Part shown: one piece after another, positions 58,234 to 64,000 of the stretch | How the letters are laid out: the number at the start of each line of letters is the position of its first letter | How positions within the stretch are numbered: position 1 is the stretch's first letter | Assembly (NCBI GenBank): GCA_007922195.1 | Contig: ML681992.1 | Span: 338,075 to 402,074, forward strand | Length of the DNA stretch: 64,000 nucleotides | Source of the DNA: Podocnemis expansa | Taxonomy: Eukaryota > Chordata > Testudines > Podocnemididae | Direction: 5' to 3' | Notes under the pieces: model-generated | Told to the model about the DNA's origin: nothing | Database searches by the model: none | Seen by the model: the letters and a program-made list of their open reading frames with translations, nothing else | Translations under genes and position numbers: made by a program

Positions 58234-61200
58234 GGATTTTTTTTAAAAATTTCATTAAAAAAACCTCACATCTTTACCATTATTAAGAAGGTATTGGTCC
58301 AACAGAGAACAATGAGCAGTATTTAAATCAGTAATGAAGAATTTTACCTGTTTGAAGGATAGAATTAAACAGACTATTCTAAACAAATCGAGGAACAACT
58401 GTCCTCTTATATGCTATGCTGTCATTTACTTCTGGAAATGCACCACTGAGGCACATTATATATCTATATCTATATCTATATGCATGGCTGGGAAGCATCA
58501 TATTTATAAAATATGGGCTTCTATATTAGAAAATGTGCAGTGTGCCTTTATGAATTTTTCAATAACGTATGACTTTGTGCAAAGGCATGTTTCCATTAAG
58601 AAAACAAGACACTAAAAATAAACAGGCTGCACATGTGAAGATATGTACCACCTGCCTCTGTTGTAGGGTACTGACTGTGTCTGCTGGTAGTGTGCATTTC
58701 TTTTGCTGCTCTTTTGCCAAGAGGAAGCAGTGTGCTTGCAGGGAAGCGAAAGAGTACACTTTCAAACTTATAGACACACTCATCCCTAACAGCAGGGAAC
58801 AAAAAATAAGTGGTATCCACCGCTCACTCCTCATGACATAAACTGGAGCATCACAGATTATCCTGGCAAAAACAGTCCCCAATCGATGGGTTTGGTGGGT
58901 TTTTGTTTTTTTGTCAAGCTCTCGCAACAGTGTACCCAGGAATTCACCAGACAAAAAAGAAGGATGACTCTTTGCTGTGAAGAGCTTACAATATAATAAG
59001 AAACCTGTAGACAATCTCATTGACTTCAATGGGAGTTGGACTGGTCCGTAAAATTGGAGAAGTTAGAAGGAAGGTGGTACTGCTAGCCAGATTTTCCTCC
59101 AACTCTTGTAGAAAGGGGAAGTGAAAGACAGATGGTGAAGGGGAAGGAACACGTTCTGGCCAGTTCTGCATATCAAATTTAAGAAATGAGAGCATGCAAC
59201 CTCTCCACAACAAATTTTTCCCCTCCCCACATGAAAAGCTCTTGAAGATGAACACGATCCTTTTCTCCTCACCACTTCAAGAAAAATGCTTTACAGCCAA
59301 ATACCTCCACCTGAGAAAAAGGAAAACTGGGGAAGGGTGGCAGCCTCACTCATTTCATGACTTGTATTCTACAGAAAGGGTTATCAGAGGAAAGGCTGCA
59401 TAACCCCACCTCTTGCTTCTCTTGGCTGCATACTGATTTTTTTTTTTTTTTTTTTTTAAGTAGGTGGTTTTTGAGACTCATCTAGCTGAGATGTGAACAT
59501 TTGGTAAGAACACAAACAAGGAAAAAAGTACTAAGAAAATGTTATTTAACTGTCACATGACTTTCTACAATGAATTTTTTCTTCTTTTTTTTTGTGTGGG
59601 GAGGAAAGAAGGCACAAGAAATGCTTCTAGAAAGATGTACCAAACACCACACTGTATAAAGAGCTCTGGTGGAAGTACAATAGCTCTGTTTCTGCTATCA
59701 CAGAGCAGAATCAATAAATAAACATAATGAAATTCATGACACATTATTACATTACTCCGTATTGCCTCTATTCATTTAAAAAAAAGATGAGCACATTTAA
59801 AATAATTCACAACATGCCAAATGCCTGTGAGCATTACAGCTGAGACTGGTGTTTTAAGAGGTATTTGTGAAATTCTTATGAGAAGACCTGATATGACTTA
59901 TAACGAAGTTAAGATGGCAATATGGGAAACCTGAACAATAACTACTTTGTTCTAGTCTACTAGCACAGTTGTATCCAATATATTCGCACTGTTCACCAAC
60001 TATATGCATTTACTAGAGCCAGGCTGTCAATAAAAACCACATTAAGAACCTTCTGAAGGAGCTTCCCTGTCAATTAGGCTGCAGATGTATGCTATCATTC
60101 TAGTTTTCCTGTCACTTTAATACACTGGATCATATTACCAGCACTGGCTTGTCAATAATGTAGATCTGAATCTTATTAATGACATTATGCTGTCAATATA
60201 ATCGGCTTCCTATTTATTGAGCTCCCCAGTATTTGGAAAAACTGTGAAATGGGATTATAAGGTTATGCTGTGTACATCTGTCTCTACACTGTATAAATAT
60301 TTCAGGAATTTGAGCCCACTGGCTGAAGAAACACCTGTCTAATCACTTTTTTTCCATTACATGAACTTCAGACAACAGAACAGCATAACAGCACTGAGAG
60401 GACATTAAATCACGCTCATTTATCACAGCACAATTTTTGCTTGTTCTAAGTAACCTTGTAATTTTACAAGACACTCTAACTGTGTGTCTCACATGTAGGA
60501 GAAGTGTTAGGGGATGTAAGTCTGCTATCCCCCCTGCATCAAATAGCATCCGTGCCAGGAAAAATACAAGGAAGGCGGTGAGACTAAGCATGCTTTAGGA
60601 ATGAATACCTGAACTGCTTGGTTATTTCAGTGCTGATATATTCTGTGTCATGCAGTATAATCTCAGTGTAATTGGAGCTTGTAAGTATAATTTTAGTGTA
60701 ACATGGACTCCTGGAAATAATTAATAAGAGGTAGTAGTTCGTGCATAAAACAACAGTAAAAGTTCAGAAAGCCTCCTATTAAACAGAAGCCTTAATGAAG
60801 TTGAACATTTGTTGCTTTTAACTACATTCAGTACTAAATAACTAGTTTGACTGGATTAGCAGAATATACTACAGACCATTAAAACCTGAGTATATTCTAA
60901 AACAAACAAACAAACAAACAAACCAAACCTTGCACACAAATTCCTTAACACCTCCCCCCCCAACCCCCAATTACACTAAAACATACTGGACAGTCCTCTG
61001 ATCAAATTAACTCTAACTTGAAAATATAAATTTAAAAACCAAGTCCAAAACGTCAGTTACAGATAAATTAATCAAGTTTCCAATTTTTTTTTTCTGGCAG
61101 AAGATGGGTGCAATAAAACCTAATGATTGCATTTAAAATACTTTAATTCATATTTTATCTATGGCTTGCACCATGTTGAGTTTACCTTAACATACCCAGC

Positions 61201-63120
61201 AAGAAGTTATGTTTACTACAATCAACTGACTCAACTGCAATTTAATGAATAGATTATATCTGTACCACCTTATCATTGTACTGGCTTTCTGTAGAAATGG
61301 TGAATCGCAAACAAAAAGAGATAATACATCTTTGATATCAACATTGATACCAAAGACATCCTGATTTACTTTTTAAATGTTATCTCTGAACATTAAACCA
61401 ATTAAAATTGCATACAATCTGACAAAAGAAAGGCTAAGAAAAGTTAAGGAGACAGGCCAAGTATTTTTGCATAATTTAAAAACAAAAACCAAAAAACCTC
61501 CTTTTTTCTCCTTCTGTTTGAAACCCTGCCTTGGAAATGTGGAAACAATCTCTTTATCTTCTAATGTTTTTATTTCTATCAGGCACACTAGTTTTACTAT
61601 GCTCATGAATGTTGAGCTGGGAGCATTTTATTTTTAATTTTTAACCAAATCCCAAAGTTCTTACTCAAACTCCTCCTGAAGTCAGTAAGTACTTCAGGAT
61701 TTGTTCTAATCTTATTACTACTGTTTTCCTTTCTGTAAGAGCATTCTAAAATGTTTTTGGGGGTGGTTTGGGGGGAAATCTGTAAATGATGTAACACTAT
61801 ATTGCAGATAAAAATGTGTCCTTTTTACTGATATACTATCCTGAACTCACAATATACTAAAGGGTGAAAAAAAAACCAGTTACATTACTTTTTGAACTTT
61901 TTAGTTTTAGTCAGTTTTTATCAATACCTTAATACGCTGTTTACATAGTCTGCTGCTGGAGCTTCTCAATCTCCCTCTAAAAACAATGGCAAAACTCACA
62001 CTCGGGCCTTATCCAAATCTTACTGAAACAAAGTGTGTTTTTCCATTGTCTTCAATGTTCTTTGGATCATCCCTTTACTTCATCTGCAGAATGACAGAAT
62101 CCTTACTTAGGAATTTATATTTCCATTTACTTATACACTGAATGCTGCAAAAACCTGTAAAGGAGCAGGAAAAAGGTCACACTGGGCCCTTGACAAGTGA
62201 AATGATGATTGAAGAAACTCCTGTACAATATATTCCATCTCCACATACACACTTCCAGACACCCTTCTACACGGACACATGATGGGGGTTCAGTGGGTTT
62301 TTGAGGGTGGTGACAGGGAATGGTGGTTGATCCTGGGAGTAGATGCCATATATGACATGTTTTACTCCAAACCCAGCAAATTTCCAAACATTAACTACAC
62401 AGATCATAGTACTCTGACTCCAAGCTTTATCTCTAGGGGAAGCCTATGATATGGTATAGAGTTAGAGCCATACTACTGGGAGAAGACAACACAAATCAGC
62501 AAGACACTGGACCTGTCTGTCAGTGATATTCATGACATCTATGGGGCGGAGCTGGCTTTTCCACATTTTGGGTTGCCTTTTTCTTTAAATCAGTGCCCTT
62601 CACCTATTTCTGGTACTTCAGGAGTTGTAAAGAAACTTTCAGATTATTTTCTTTTCTTGAAGATTTTCTCATAGCCAATCCAAATAATCTTTTCATTTTA
62701 TTGAATTCTTCATTGAACGTGATGATCTATATTATTTACTTCTGTCTTGGTTACTACTTATTTAGATTCAAGTAACTACTCCACCATTTTTAAGATGTTC
62801 TATGTGCACACTGGATACGGAGGTCTATCTCTAATTTTAAATAGATATAGTTACAACAAACTACTACTAGTGAGAGTCACATCATGTGAATACAGAAATA
62901 TCTCCAGAACTGAAAACTGAACCTACAGAGGAACACCAAATCAGCAAATCTGATGGCATCAAGTGCATGTGAGAGGCACATCTGCAACTGTAAACTTTTG
63001 TGACAGGTTGATTTATTATCTGTGACATAAGATAAATAATTTAGGCTTGCACAAATTTAACAAGAGGTTACGTCCTTAAATATATTTTAGAACTTTGTAA
63101 AATGCAGGATTTGGATCTCA
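58234..63120. other. AT-rich noncoding intron DNA
   Basis: Simple repeats: a (CTATAT)n run near 58458-58483, T21 at 59437-59457, and (CAAA)n at 60903-60921. The segment at 60060-60270 is of balanced composition with several AATTAG/TCAATAAT sites and could be conserved noncoding DNA. No exon was supported. Confidence 0.45.
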
Positions 63121-63125
63121 TAAAC

Positions 63126-63455
63126 CAGGGGTCTGCAACCTGCAACTCTGAAGCCTCATGCAGCTCTTTGACTGTGCCCTTGTGGCTCTGGGCTCCATGC
63201 CCCCTCCTGCCAGCAGGGATCCCCACAGGTGGCTAGTCCCAGGTCCCCCTGCCACCAGGGGGTCCTGCATGGGGGGAGGTGCTCTTGGTTCTGGGCTGCC
63301 ATGGGACCACCAGGTGACCCTATGGTAGGCACTGTGGCTCAGCTCCCAGACACCCCCACCAGGAGGCTACACCTATTGCAGCTCTCAAAACACCTGGTTA
63401 TTGAGGGAATTTTTTTAAAAAAGGCTCTTCTTATCTTTCAGGTTACCGACCCCCA
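63126..63455. mobile_element. hAT-type element (330 bp), sister of 23459-23774
   Basis: Ends CAGGGGTCTGCAACCTG and, inverted, TGGGGGTCGGTAACCTG. Flanking 8-mers TCATAAAC and CCATATCC match at 5 of 8. The interior shares GCAGCTCTTTGACTGT and GGCTCTTCTTATCTTTC with the sister copy. Confidence 0.7.
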
Positions 63456-63524
63456 CCATATCCATTAATATAGTAGTGTCAAGAAGGCATTACGCTATCT
63501 ATGCCTGCCTAGAAAGGTATGCCC

Positions 63525-64000
63525 TAATTTCTTAATACAGATCTTCCCACCATCATACATGCCTTTATCACTTCACAGTTAGTCTATCACAGTACCCTTT
63601 ACATGTACCTGTATGTGAAACTGGAACTAGCACAGGAGGTGGCAACTAGTTTAATGGTGGTGTATCTAGTGGTGTATTATACAGAAGACATAACACCTCT
63701 GTTCTGGAACCTGCACTGCTTTTCTGTGAGCATTCAGAGGTTTAGAATGGAGCTTACCTGTAAAACCCTAAATAGCTTGGGACCAGCCCACCTCAGACTA
63801 GCTCTCTCCTTGTGATATATCGCCACAGTTGTGGAGGCTTTGAAAACAGATCCGCTTGGTAAATTACAAAGCGAGCTGGAAAGGTATTCTCCGTAAGGAG
63901 CCTGATACTTAGGAATGCCTTTCTGCTCCATTCCAAAATAGCATGGATTTTTGTCAACTCTCAGGGCAGTGCTGCAGGGCCCATTTATTTCACCTGGGAA
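63525..64000 (+). pseudogene. L2-clade LINE reverse transcriptase C-terminal fragment, runs off the window
   Basis: The frame FLNTDLPTIIHAFITSQLVY (63531-63590) continues as HSTLYMYLYVKLE, matching the L2 stretch that normally reads as ITSRLDYCN. Next comes LFWNLHCFSVSIQRFRMEL (63693-63749), where L2 normally has LHWLPV, and TCKTLNSLGPAHLRLAL. Several stops and frameshifts show it is inactive. It is unrelated to the L2 fragment at 20471, which covers an earlier part of the domain. Confidence 0.7.

Noticed and set aside
58559..59029. 156-codon minus-strand open frame
   Set aside because: Overlapped by several other frames on both strands, with no domain and no splice context.

Overview
The window looks like single-copy vertebrate intron DNA from a turtle, heavily colonised by transposable elements. 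Turtle is an inference from the repeats. There are CR1 LINEs ending in the canonical ATTCTATG-type tail, a tRNA-headed SINE fused to a CR1 tail, a Penelope-like element with a GIY-YIG domain, a DIRS-type element, L2 LINE relics, several hAT elements, and many short elements whose termini read GGCTATGTCTACAC. The background is AT-rich, splice sites are of vertebrate type, and there is no sign of bacterial gene organisation.

Only one host gene is visible. Two short exons on the minus strand (49703-49761 and 49363-49535) join in frame across a 167-bp intron. They encode the conserved cytoplasmic motif of a non-clustered delta-2 protocadherin, most likely PCDH17. The large first exon (ectodomain and membrane segment) must lie beyond 64000, and the C-terminal exon must lie before position 1. 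If so, almost the whole window is intron of this gene.

Layout: 1-5.7 kb is a DIRS-like retroelement (minus strand, with a degraded gag and inverted terminal repeats) sitting inside an older MITE. 5.7-15.4 kb is AT-rich intron with a hAT and a MITE. 15.5-16.6 kb is a GC-rich, LTR-like module. 18.6-23.0 kb is a cluster of Penelope-like, L2 and nested MITE insertions. 23.4-24.7 kb holds two hAT elements. 25.9-33.9 kb has more MITEs, a GC-rich patch, a hAT with a perfect 8-bp target duplication, and a 1-kb inverted-repeat element carrying two opposed tRNA-like modules. 34.5-36.2 and 45.7-47.1 kb are CR1 copies. 43.2-44.0 kb is a CpG-rich foldback element with a palindrome of about 420 bp. 49.3-49.8 kb holds the protocadherin exons. 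51.5-64 kb has MIR, hAT, MITE, SINE and L2 relics.

The most interesting material is a set of elements sharing one terminal motif. Their interiors are arrays of short palindromes built on a TCGA centre, and the flanking bases of that palindrome differ from copy to copy. None of the mobile-element proteins is intact. All assignments were made by eye from motifs; no database search was run.
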